This document shows, piece after piece, positions 1-6,135 of a stretch of DNA of 6,410 nt; position 1 is the first letter of the stretch, and each line of letters begins with the position of its first letter. The notes under the pieces were generated by a model that saw only the letters and a list, made by a program, of their open reading frames with translations, was not told the DNA's origin and ran no database searches. The translations under genes were made by a program, and so were the position numbers. The DNA lies in assembly GCA_003446605.1 (NCBI GenBank), contig DMDF01000168.1:1-6410 (forward strand). The letters are read 5' to 3'. This DNA is from Anaerolineaceae bacterium. Its GTDB lineage: Bacteria > Chloroflexota > Anaerolineae > Anaerolineales > Anaerolineaceae.

Positions 1-512
1 TTCTTTTGAAATCGGCGCAGATACGGTGAGTGATCCGCATAATCCTGGGTATAGGTCACAATACGATTTGTAAATAAAGCTGCCAGATTATTCATGATGT
101 GCACACCCTGGTTCGCTAACCAGCTCAATATTCCAAGCGGCATGCGCAGGTCGCAGTGATAGGTGATGACGGTAGGTTTCTTGAATAACCGTCCACGCAT
201 GGCGATCCCAGCCGCATCAATTTGGGGTAAATGCAGATGGATTACATCGTGCTCTCTCACCATCCGCCAGGCAACCCAACCCAATGAAGGCATGACCACA
301 CCCTTACTAACGCGGAAAAGCACCGGTATGCGCACCACATGCACACCATCCATCCACTCCTCTCGTGGTAATTTTTTTTCAAATTGAGAGGTTAGAACAG
401 TAACTTCATGCCCGCGGCGTACAAGTGCTTTTGCGAGCCGTTCAGCATAAATGGTCAAGCCGCTGGTATGTGGACGGTAGTAGGTCAGTTCGATCAATAT
501 CTTCATAAGCAT
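1..512 (-). CDS. GT4-family glycosyltransferase, N-terminal part (cut by the left edge)
   Basis: The reverse strand is open from an ATG at 512 to the left edge, giving about 170 residues with no stop. The protein begins MLMKILIELTYYRPHTSG, followed by YAERLAKALVRRGHEVTVLTS. This is the usual N-terminus of GT-B fold glycosyltransferases of family GT4: a first beta strand, a glycine-containing loop where the family often has GG, a helix, then RGHEVTVLT. Later come DVIHLHLPQIDAAG and PTVITYHCDL, the expected second and third strands of the acceptor-binding domain. The nucleotide-sugar-binding C-terminal domain lies outside the window, so donor and acceptor cannot be named. Family enzymes transfer a sugar from an activated donor at the cytoplasmic membrane face. 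The start is uncertain: ATG at 512 or ATG at 506 (giving MKILIEL), neither with a clear ribosome site. The gene follows the epimerase stop codon by 5 or 11 bp, so it is the next gene of the same operon. Confidence 0.9.
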   Translation of the reverse strand, partial: MLMKILIELTYYRPHTSGLTIYAERLAKALVRRGHEVTVLTSQFEKKLPREEWMDGVHVVRIPVLFRVSKGVVMPSLGWVAWRMVREHDVIHLHLPQIDAAGIAMRGRLFKKPTVITYHCDLRMPLGILSWLANQGVHIMNNLAALFTNRIVTYTQDYADHSPYLRRFQK

Positions 513-517
513 CAATC

Positions 518-1534
518 TTAATCTATCTTCGTAACCCAATCCACCAAGTTCGATATTCCTTCATCCACGCTAACTTTCGGCTGCCAGTTCAGTAATTTCT
601 TTGCTTTGCGAATATCTGAGACATAGATTTTTTGATCCCCCGGTCGCCAATCCGCCTGATCGGTCGGAATATGTTTCCCAATCTTCTCTTCAAGAAGAGG
701 AGCAAATTCACGCCATACCGAAATGGTATTTTGCGGTCCACCGCCCACATTGAATATCTCACCGGCTGAGTGATCAATATTCTCCACAGCGCTATCGTAT
801 GCATCCATTAGATCCGTTACATACAACACATCACGCACCTGTTTGCCATCCCCATAAATGGTGATGGTACGACCCTGCCTAGCTGCGATCGCAAACCAAG
901 CCAGCCAGCCTTGATCTTCAACCCCAAATTGACGGGGACCATAGATACAGCTCTGGCGAAAAACCACAGTGCGCAATCCATAGATGCGATAGTAATCCCG
1001 CATATATTGATCACCGCTGCCCTTGGAGCAACCATAGGGTGAATGAAAATCGAGCGGATAGCTTTCAGCAATTCCCATCGGATGATCTATATAAGCATAG
1101 CGTGTTTCCTCTTCGCGCACCCGAATATCTTCCATCCCACCAAATACTTTATTGGTGGAAGCATACAGCAAAATTGGTTGTTCCCCTGTTTTACGGGCAG
1201 CTTCCAGGGTGTTGAACGTCCCACCTGCGTTGATCTCAAAATCTTCTCGTGGATCGACTACTGAGGTAGTTACAGCCACCTGGGCAGCAAGATGTATGAT
1301 CACCTGCTTATCTTGAACTGCCTGCTCAAGCGCTTCACTATTGCGTACATCCCCTTTGACCAGGTTGAAAGCATCTCTGCCAAAATCTGTCTGCAACCAC
1401 TGTATGTTCTTCTCTGATCCCGGGCGTGAGAGGTTATCAAAAATGGTTACATCTTCACCTCGAGCCAATAGACGATGGGCGTAATTGGAACCGATGAAGC
1501 CTGCTCCACCGGTGATTAAATATTTATTCGTCAT
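518..1534 (-). CDS. NAD-dependent sugar-nucleotide epimerase, CDP-paratose 2-epimerase (TyvE)-like
   Basis: This 338-residue protein is an extended short-chain dehydrogenase. Visible features are the NAD-binding GGAGFIG loop (residues 9-15), D33 in FDN for the adenosine ribose, HLAAQ at 81-85, STNK at 126-129 supplying the catalytic Ser/Thr, and the YxxxK pair Y167/K171 in SPYGCSK. Segments such as DFEINAGGT, STNKVFG, DFHSPYGCSKG, RQF..DQGW and GKQVRDVL match my memory of Salmonella TyvE, which has the same length. TyvE inverts C2 of CDP-paratose through a transient keto sugar. Cytoplasmic. No CDP-glucose synthase or dehydratase gene is in the window, so the natural substrate may be another nucleotide sugar; homologues acting on CDP- or GDP-hexoses are known. 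The start ATG has a good AAGGAG ribosome site at 1540-1545 with 5-nt spacing, lying inside the end of the upstream flippase-like gene, which it overlaps by 11 bp. The family is secure, the substrate is not. Confidence 0.93.
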   Translation of the reverse strand: MTNKYLITGGAGFIGSNYAHRLLARGEDVTIFDNLSRPGSEKNIQWLQTDFGRDAFNLVKGDVRNSEALEQAVQDKQVIIHLAAQVAVTTSVVDPREDFEINAGGTFNTLEAARKTGEQPILLYASTNKVFGGMEDIRVREEETRYAYIDHPMGIAESYPLDFHSPYGCSKGSGDQYMRDYYRIYGLRTVVFRQSCIYGPRQFGVEDQGWLAWFAIAARQGRTITIYGDGKQVRDVLYVTDLMDAYDSAVENIDHSAGEIFNVGGGPQNTISVWREFAPLLEEKIGKHIPTDQADWRPGDQKIYVSDIRKAKKLLNWQPKVSVDEGISNLVDWVTKID

Positions 1535-2549
1535 TTTCGCTCCTTCGAATACGCAATCGTTGGAGAACAGAATCCACCAATGCGCTCAAGGAATTCCCCT
1601 GAATTATTAAACTGCTTATTCCCAATACTGCAATGGTGGTTAGTTGAACAACATGCATGATAACGGCAAAGCTTAATGCCACTTCATTATTGATCTGAAA
1701 AACAGTTAACGCCGCAACTAATGTTCCTTCGTATACTCCTAATCCCGCTGGAGCAGATGGTAGTGCAATTCCAAGAGCCAGCACGGATTGAATGAATATT
1801 GCCCACCACAAAGGGTAAGCACCTATAAACCCGTATAGAAGAAGATAGGTTATAGCAATCCAAAGCGACCAGGAAACCACGATCCAGAAGATTGCCGAGA
1901 ATAAATGATGCCCATTTTGAATGATCTCCACACCACTGATGAGTGCCTGCAAATTGGCAGAAATGTATTTCTTGAAAAAAGGTGACCGAATTTCCATGCG
2001 AGAACACCAATTTTCGACTTTTTCTTTCCGCTTGATCGCCCATATCAGAAATATAAAACCTGCTGCTACCACGCACAAGATGGTAATGGCAACTGGAACG
2101 ATCCATTCAAGCGCTACGGCTTGCCCAATGGTAGCTAAAAACAGTATCGCTGTGATAAGTAGATCCATTGCTCGTTCAATCAATATGGTTGAAAATGCTT
2201 GAAAAAAATTCATATCAACCACGCTGTTGACCAGCAGAGCACGACCAATTTCGCCTGAACGAGGAATGATTTGATTGAGCAGGTACCCTTCGTTCACGAT
2301 GCAGAAAGCATCTTTCAGGGTAATTTTCCTCCCTAACAGTTCTCGCCATGCACATGCTCGCGTGAGATTCGCCAGTACAAGCAGGGCAATAGCCGCCAGT
2401 ACGTAGAGATAATTCGTTCGTTGAATTGCACTTAAGAAAGCATCTACATCGATCAAACGGATAAGAACATAGATGATAATTCCGCTGACCAAGATACCTG
2501 GCAGCCAACGCTTCCATGGTGAATTTTTCCGCTCTGGCAACTTACTCAT
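1524..2549 (-). CDS. Flippase-like integral membrane protein, LPG-synthase transmembrane-domain family (UPF0104-like)
   Basis: The protein has 341 residues and about seven or eight hydrophobic segments (roughly 17-34, 48-66, 120-145, 149-173, 216-240, 246-266, 289-316). It carries three hallmarks of the family named after the membrane domain of lysylphosphatidylglycerol synthase MprF: NQIIPRSGEIGRA (92-104), ERAMD (125-129) and PSAPAGLGVYEG (264-275). The soluble aminoacyl-transfer domain of MprF is absent, so it is not an LPG synthase. Stand-alone members often sit beside glycosyltransferases and are thought to move lipids or lipid-linked sugars across the membrane; no reaction can be assigned here. 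The N-terminus is short and basic (KRW), the C-terminus basic then acidic. The gene overlaps lepA by 8 bp and the epimerase by 11 bp. The start is ambiguous: GGAGG directly abuts the ATG at 2549, too close for normal pairing, while a TTG codon nine bases further (residue 4) is well spaced. Confidence 0.9.
   Translation of the reverse strand: MSKLPERKNSPWKRWLPGILVSGIIIYVLIRLIDVDAFLSAIQRTNYLYVLAAIALLVLANLTRACAWRELLGRKITLKDAFCIVNEGYLLNQIIPRSGEIGRALLVNSVVDMNFFQAFSTILIERAMDLLITAILFLATIGQAVALEWIVPVAITILCVVAAGFIFLIWAIKRKEKVENWCSRMEIRSPFFKKYISANLQALISGVEIIQNGHHLFSAIFWIVVSWSLWIAITYLLLYGFIGAYPLWWAIFIQSVLALGIALPSAPAGLGVYEGTLVAALTVFQINNEVALSFAVIMHVVQLTTIAVLGISSLIIQGNSLSALVDSVLQRLRIRRSENDE
1540..1545 (-). 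promoter_or_regulatory. Ribosome binding site of the TyvE-like epimerase
   Basis: AAGGAG on the reverse strand, 5 nt before the ATG at 1534, inside the last codons of the flippase-like gene. It is the only well-spaced Shine-Dalgarno sequence for an annotated ATG in the window, and it fixes that start. Confidence 0.75.
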
Positions 2550-4341
2550 CCTCCAATTTCAGGATAGCCATGAATGCTTCTTGTGGAATTTCCACATTCC
2601 CGATCATTTTCATGCGTTTTTTCCCTTTTTTCTGTTTTTCCAACAACTTCCGTTTTCTGGTTACATCACCACCATAGCATTTAGCCAGTACATCTTTTCG
2701 CAATGCCTTTACAGTCGCACGGGAGATGATACGCCCGTCAGACGAAGCCTGGATAGCGACATCAAATAACTGTCTGGGGATCAATTCTTTTAATTTAGTG
2801 ACCAGACGCTGCCCCTTGTGATAAGCTGCATCACGATGGACGATGCTGGCAAGGGCATCCACCGGCTCACCACCGATCAGCATCTCCAATTTCACCAGAT
2901 TGCTTGCCCGGTATTCTTTAAAGGAATAATCCATCGAGGCATAGCCACGTGTTTTCGATTTCAATTCATCAAAGAAATCCACGATCAGCTCAGAGAGAGG
3001 GATTTCAAAATTCAGTTGAACCCTGTTTGGGGAGGGGTAATCCTGGTTAACAAAAAAACCCTGTCGGCGTTTGACCAGTTCCATGACCGCCCCATAATAT
3101 TCGGTGGGTGTGAGAATAGACAGGTTCATCCACGGTTCCTGAATCTCCTCAATAGTTGACTCATCCGGCAGCATGGCAGGTGAATCGATCAAAACCTCTT
3201 CCCCGCCACGTAAAATAACTTTGTATTCCACGGTAGGCGCGGTCAGCACAATATCCAGGTCATACTCTCGTTCAAGGCGTTCCTGGATGATCTCCATATG
3301 AAAGAGCCCTAAAAAGCCACAGCGGAAACCAAAGTTCAATGCCTGGGATGTTTCCGGTGTATAGGTTAAGGAGGCATCATTTAATTGCAGCTTAGATAAC
3401 GCATCTTTCAAATCATCGTAATCTCTTCCTTCCACAGGATAAATACCCGCGAATACCATCGGTTTGGGATGGATATAACCAGGTAGTGCAGTTTGCGCCG
3501 GATTTTTCTGGTCAGTCATGGTGTCACCCACTCTACATTCTTTCACCGTTTTCAATCCAGTGGCAATATAACCAACATCACCCGCATACAGAGCTTGAAT
3601 GGGTTTCATATTGGGGGCGAATACCCCAATTTCGATCGGTTTCACTTCCGTGTTCGTAGACATCAGGTGAAAATCACCCTGCATGGATGCTGTCCCTTCA
3701 AAAACACGCACATAAGCGACCACACCTTTATATGAATCATAATGAGAATCAAAGATAAGCGCTTTAAGCGGTTGGTGTTCATCGCCCCTAGGAGGAGGAA
3801 TGCGTGTAATGACAGCATTTAAAACCTGGTCAACATTTGTCCCCAATTTAGCGGAGATACGGATAATCTCATCAGGGTCAACTCCCAGCAGATTCCCTAT
3901 ATCCGTCGCCACTTCATCCGCGTGCGATGAGGGTAGATCGATTTTATTCAAAACGGGGATGATCACCAGATCAGATTCGATCGCCAGATATAGATTTGCC
4001 AGGGTTTGTGCCTCAATGCCCTGGGTAGCATCCACCACCAGTATGGCTCCTTCACAGGCTACCAGTGAGCGACTTACTTCATACGAAAAATCCACATGCC
4101 CGGGAGTGTCAATCAGGTTGAGCTCGTACGTCACTCCATCTTTGGTGTATTCCATGCGAACAGCCGACGCCTTGATGGTAACCCCTTTTTCTCGTTCCAG
4201 GTCCATATTATCCAGCACCTGGTTAACCATATCGCGATCTGATATCAGCCCTGTTATTTGCAGCAAGCGGTCAGCCAGAGTGGATTTCCCATGATCGACA
4301 TGGGCAATAATGCAAAAATTACGTTTGTATGTTAATTGCAT
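2542..4341 (-). CDS. lepA: Elongation factor 4 (LepA), translational GTPase
   Basis: This is a full-length 599-residue LepA, the usual size. The G domain shows G1 AHVDHGKST (13-21), the switch I segment EREKGVTIKAS (49-59), G3 DTPGH (78-82), G4 NKID (132-135) and G5 SAK (163-165). It is followed by the EF-G-like domains II, III and V and the LepA-specific C-terminal domain, recognisable by CYGGDVTRKRKLLEKQKKG and KRMKMIGNVEIPQEAF near the end. It acts on ribosomes and has been described as a back-translocase and as a factor in 30S biogenesis and translation under stress. Members are peripherally membrane-linked in some bacteria. The ATG at 4341 matches the conserved N-terminus (KRNFCIIAHVDHGKS), yet no ribosome site precedes it. 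A TATACT hexamer lies 11 nt upstream, suggesting a very short leader. It lies 47 bp downstream of tlyA, and its stop overlaps the next gene within ATGAGTAA, so envelope genes are coupled to it. Confidence 0.98.
   Translation of the reverse strand: MQLTYKRNFCIIAHVDHGKSTLADRLLQITGLISDRDMVNQVLDNMDLEREKGVTIKASAVRMEYTKDGVTYELNLIDTPGHVDFSYEVSRSLVACEGAILVVDATQGIEAQTLANLYLAIESDLVIIPVLNKIDLPSSHADEVATDIGNLLGVDPDEIIRISAKLGTNVDQVLNAVITRIPPPRGDEHQPLKALIFDSHYDSYKGVVAYVRVFEGTASMQGDFHLMSTNTEVKPIEIGVFAPNMKPIQALYAGDVGYIATGLKTVKECRVGDTMTDQKNPAQTALPGYIHPKPMVFAGIYPVEGRDYDDLKDALSKLQLNDASLTYTPETSQALNFGFRCGFLGLFHMEIIQERLEREYDLDIVLTAPTVEYKVILRGGEEVLIDSPAMLPDESTIEEIQEPWMNLSILTPTEYYGAVMELVKRRQGFFVNQDYPSPNRVQLNFEIPLSELIVDFFDELKSKTRGYASMDYSFKEYRASNLVKLEMLIGGEPVDALASIVHRDAAYHKGQRLVTKLKELIPRQLFDVAIQASSDGRIISRATVKALRKDVLAKCYGGDVTRKRKLLEKQKKGKKRMKMIGNVEIPQEAFMAILKLEDE
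2550..2554 (-). promoter_or_regulatory. Ribosome binding site at the lepA/flippase junction that leaves the start open
   Basis: GGAGG on the reverse strand directly abuts the ATG at 2549 (zero spacing) but is 9 nt from an in-frame TTG at 2538-2540. The spacing favours TTG as the real start, which would turn the 8-bp overlap with lepA into a 1-bp gap. ATG may still be used through re-initiation by ribosomes ending lepA. Confidence 0.45.
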
Positions 4342-4352
4342 GGCAACAAATT

Positions 4353-4358
4353 AGTATA
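4353..4358 (-). promoter_or_regulatory. Putative -10 element for a lepA internal promoter
   Basis: TATACT on the reverse strand in the 47-bp tlyA-lepA gap, 11 nt before the lepA ATG. A start about 7 nt downstream would leave a leader of about 5 nt, and no Shine-Dalgarno sequence is present. The -35 region at normal spacing (CAATAA) is poor. lepA and the envelope genes may therefore be expressed separately from tlyA, or simply read through from it. Confidence 0.35.
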
Positions 4359-4388
4359 ATCGATTTTCAATCAGGTTATTGTTACAGC

Positions 4389-5186
4389 TCATTCATCCAT
4401 AAGAATTGTATTGAATAATTTCTCAACAAATACTCCCGGTAATACTTCGACGGGTTGGCATCGCAAATGCGCCAGAAATTCGATGTTTCCCTTTGGTCCC
4501 TTGATGGGAGATAAGATCAAACCGTGTGTGTATAAACCTACCTGTTGAGCTGCTTCCAACACAGAAGCTACTACTTTTTTATGCACTTTTGTATCACGAA
4601 TCACCCCCTTCCCCCGAGCTGCTTCTTCCCTGCCGGCTTCAAATTGAGGCTTTATCAGGGTGACCAGATCAGAGGATTCGTCTTTCACCAACCGTTTTAA
4701 TATCGGGAAGATCATTTTTAGTGAGATAAAAGAGACATCCACCACTACCACATCCGCTTTTTCTGGCAGGCTTTCAACATCTCGGATGTTTGTTTTTTCC
4801 ATCACCACCACGCGCGCATCATTTCTCAATTTCCAGTGTAATTGTCCGTATCCCACATCCAGAGCGTATACTTTGGCTGCGCCATGCTGGAGTAAACAAT
4901 CTGTGAATCCACCGGTAGATGCGCCAACATCCACACAAATTTTTTCCTCCAGCTCAATCAGTTTAAAAGCTTGTAAAGCAGCTTCCAGTTTTTCGCCACC
5001 TCTTGAAACAAAAGGAGGTGTTTGTTTCAAGCTGATCTCAATTTCATCCACATAGGTTTCAGATGGTTTTATAGCAATACTGCCATTCCCCCACACTTCC
5101 CCAGCTATGATCAAACGCTGTGCCAGACTGCGACTTTCAGCCAGATTTTTTTCAACCATAAGAACATCAAGCCTTTTTTTCTTCAT
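4389..5186 (-). CDS. tlyA: TlyA-family rRNA 2'-O-methyltransferase
   Basis: The 265-residue protein has an N-terminal S4 RNA-binding domain (about 4-60: RLDVLMVEKNLAESRS, RLIIAGEV) joined to an FtsJ/RrmJ-type S-adenosylmethionine methyltransferase domain. Motifs are VSRGGEKL (60-67), DVGASTGGFTDCLL (86-99, SAM loop), ALDVGYGQL (108-116), VVVDVSFISL (147-156), LIKPQFEAGR (177-186) and GPKGNIEF (230-237). K66, D150, K179 and E236 align by position with the K-D-K-E catalytic tetrad reported for mycobacterial TlyA. The family methylates the ribose of cytidines in 23S rRNA and, for the long form, also in 16S rRNA; capreomycin sensitivity depends on this in mycobacteria. The length is near that of the mycobacterial long form, but which targets are used cannot be decided. 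Older databases call such proteins hemolysins; nothing here supports a secreted toxin. No good ribosome site precedes the ATG, and a TAAAAT hexamer lies 6 nt upstream. It is first gene of the leftward unit. Confidence 0.95.
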   Translation of the reverse strand: MKKKRLDVLMVEKNLAESRSLAQRLIIAGEVWGNGSIAIKPSETYVDEIEISLKQTPPFVSRGGEKLEAALQAFKLIELEEKICVDVGASTGGFTDCLLQHGAAKVYALDVGYGQLHWKLRNDARVVVMEKTNIRDVESLPEKADVVVVDVSFISLKMIFPILKRLVKDESSDLVTLIKPQFEAGREEAARGKGVIRDTKVHKKVVASVLEAAQQVGLYTHGLILSPIKGPKGNIEFLAHLRCQPVEVLPGVFVEKLFNTILMDE

Positions 5187-5192
5187 GTCCCC

Positions 5193-5198
5193 ATTTTA
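5193..5198 (-). promoter_or_regulatory. Putative -10 element of the tlyA promoter, possibly leaderless
   Basis: On the reverse strand TAAAAT lies 6 nt before the tlyA ATG (5186), the same distance as for the divergent ubiA-like gene. No convincing -35 is seen at 16-18 nt. A second AT-rich hexamer, TATAGA, sits just upstream (5201-5206) and could serve instead, giving a leader of around a dozen bases. The gene is the first of the leftward unit, so a promoter must lie in this 56-bp gap or inside the divergent gene. Confidence 0.4.
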
Positions 5199-5207
5199 CA
5201 TCTATAC

Positions 5208-5242
5208 GGTACAGAAGAATCGTTTAATGATATTATTCGTTT
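5208..5242 (+). promoter_or_regulatory. Putative promoter of the ubiA-like/kinase unit, possibly leaderless
   Basis: A -10-like TATTAT at 5231-5236 lies 6 nt before the ATG at 5243. A weak -35-like GGTACA (three of six consensus bases) at 5208-5213 gives a 17-nt spacer. Transcription starting about 7 nt after the -10 would begin at or next to the ATG, consistent with the lack of a Shine-Dalgarno sequence. This is a motif reading only. Confidence 0.45.
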
Positions 5243-6130
5243 ATGTTGAAAGCCCTTATCCAAAGTATGCGACCCAAGCAATGGGTCAAGAATGTTTTCG
5301 TCCTGGCTGCGTTAGTGTTTGACCGTCAGCTCACCAATTGGACAGCCAGCTTAACAACCTTACTGGGGGTTTTTCTATTTTGCATGCTTTCCAGTTCAGT
5401 ATATTTGATCAATGATGTGGCTGATAAAAAAGCGGATCAAAATCATCCCACCAAGAAAGATCGCCCCATCGCCTCCGGGAAACTCCCCGTTCAGGTCGCT
5501 ATCAGCGTGGCTATTATTATCATGGTCGTTTCCTTATGGTTGGCTTTTCGCTTATCTACTTCTTTCGGGATCATAAGCAGTCTGTACTTCCTGATGAATC
5601 TGGCATATTCCTTTAAACTCAAGCACATCCCTCTCATTGACGTTATGATCATCGCTACCGGGTTCGTGTTGCGTGTGGCAGCCGGCGTTTCTTTGATTGA
5701 GGTAGAACGCTTTTCACCATGGTTATATGTGACTACTACTCTTCTGGCATTGTTCATCGGTTTTGGGAAACGCCGCGCAGAAATCGCTTGCTTAAATGAA
5801 AATGCCAACCAGCACCGTAAAGTTTTAGATGGATATACCTTGGAATTTTTAGATCAGTTGATCACCATCGTCTCCAGCGCCACCATCATGACATACAGTC
5901 TTTACACATTCTCAGCGCCCAATCTACCCCAAAATAATTCCATGATGCTGACCATCCCCTTTGTGTTATATGGACTGTTTCGATATCTTTATCTCATTAA
6001 AGTGCAGAAATCAGGAGGAGCGCCAGAAGAATTGATTCTCTCAGATAAACCGCTGCATATCTGCGTTCTCTGTTGGGGGGTCAGCGTTTTGGTTATTTTC
6101 TACTGGTCTAGCATCGTTAGTCTTTTCTAA
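5243..6130 (+). CDS. UbiA-family polyprenyltransferase, decaprenyl-phosphate phosphoribosyltransferase-like
   Basis: The protein has 295 residues and about eight hydrophobic helices, typical of the UbiA fold. The N-terminal MRPKQWVKN (9-17), the first aspartate-rich motif NDVADKKAD (57-65) followed by HPTKKDRPIASG (68-79), and the second loop YSFKLKHIPLIDV (122-134) with FVLRVAAG (141-148) resemble the subgroup containing mycobacterial Rv3806c. That enzyme moves 5-phosphoribose from PRPP to decaprenyl phosphate, the first step toward lipid-linked arabinose. The later GGAPEELILSDKPL (258-271) also suits this subgroup rather than quinone- or heme-type UbiA enzymes. It is expected in the cytoplasmic membrane with its active site facing the cytoplasm. 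The ATG at 5243 has no Shine-Dalgarno sequence but lies 6 nt after a TATTAT hexamer. A kinase gene follows after 5 bp. PRPP as donor and the chain length of the lipid acceptor are inferred from family likeness; another activated acceptor is possible. Confidence 0.88.
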   Translation: MLKALIQSMRPKQWVKNVFVLAALVFDRQLTNWTASLTTLLGVFLFCMLSSSVYLINDVADKKADQNHPTKKDRPIASGKLPVQVAISVAIIIMVVSLWLAFRLSTSFGIISSLYFLMNLAYSFKLKHIPLIDVMIIATGFVLRVAAGVSLIEVERFSPWLYVTTTLLALFIGFGKRRAEIACLNENANQHRKVLDGYTLEFLDQLITIVSSATIMTYSLYTFSAPNLPQNNSMMLTIPFVLYGLFRYLYLIKVQKSGGAPEELILSDKPLHICVLCWGVSVLVIFYWSSIVSLF

Positions 6131-6135
6131 ATAAA

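Noticed and set aside
1524..2549. Calling the membrane protein a lysylphosphatidylglycerol synthase (MprF)
   Set aside because: At 341 residues it lacks the soluble aminoacyl-transferase domain, so it cannot carry out that synthesis alone.
3800..4294. A 164-codon open frame on the plus strand opposite lepA
   Set aside because: It lies entirely antisense to the conserved GTPase domain of LepA, and its translation is serine/arginine-rich with no recognisable domain. It is a shadow of the real gene's codon pattern.
4365..4370. TTGAAA on the reverse strand as a -35 box for lepA
   Set aside because: It is only 6 nt from the TATACT hexamer, far below the 16-18 nt needed.
4362..4372. Small inverted repeat GATT-TTC-AATC in the tlyA-lepA gap, considered as a terminator
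   Set aside because: The stem is only 4 bp, AT-rich, and no T tract follows on the reverse strand; it cannot be called an intrinsic terminator.
4389..5186. Hemolysin function for the TlyA protein
   Set aside because: The protein has an S4 domain, a complete SAM methyltransferase core and the K-D-K-E positions, with no signal peptide or membrane segment; the hemolysin label is historical.
5022..5322. Short plus-strand open frames crossing the tlyA start and the divergent gap
   Set aside because: They overlap tlyA antisense and then the UbiA-like gene out of frame, with no ribosome site and no family resemblance.
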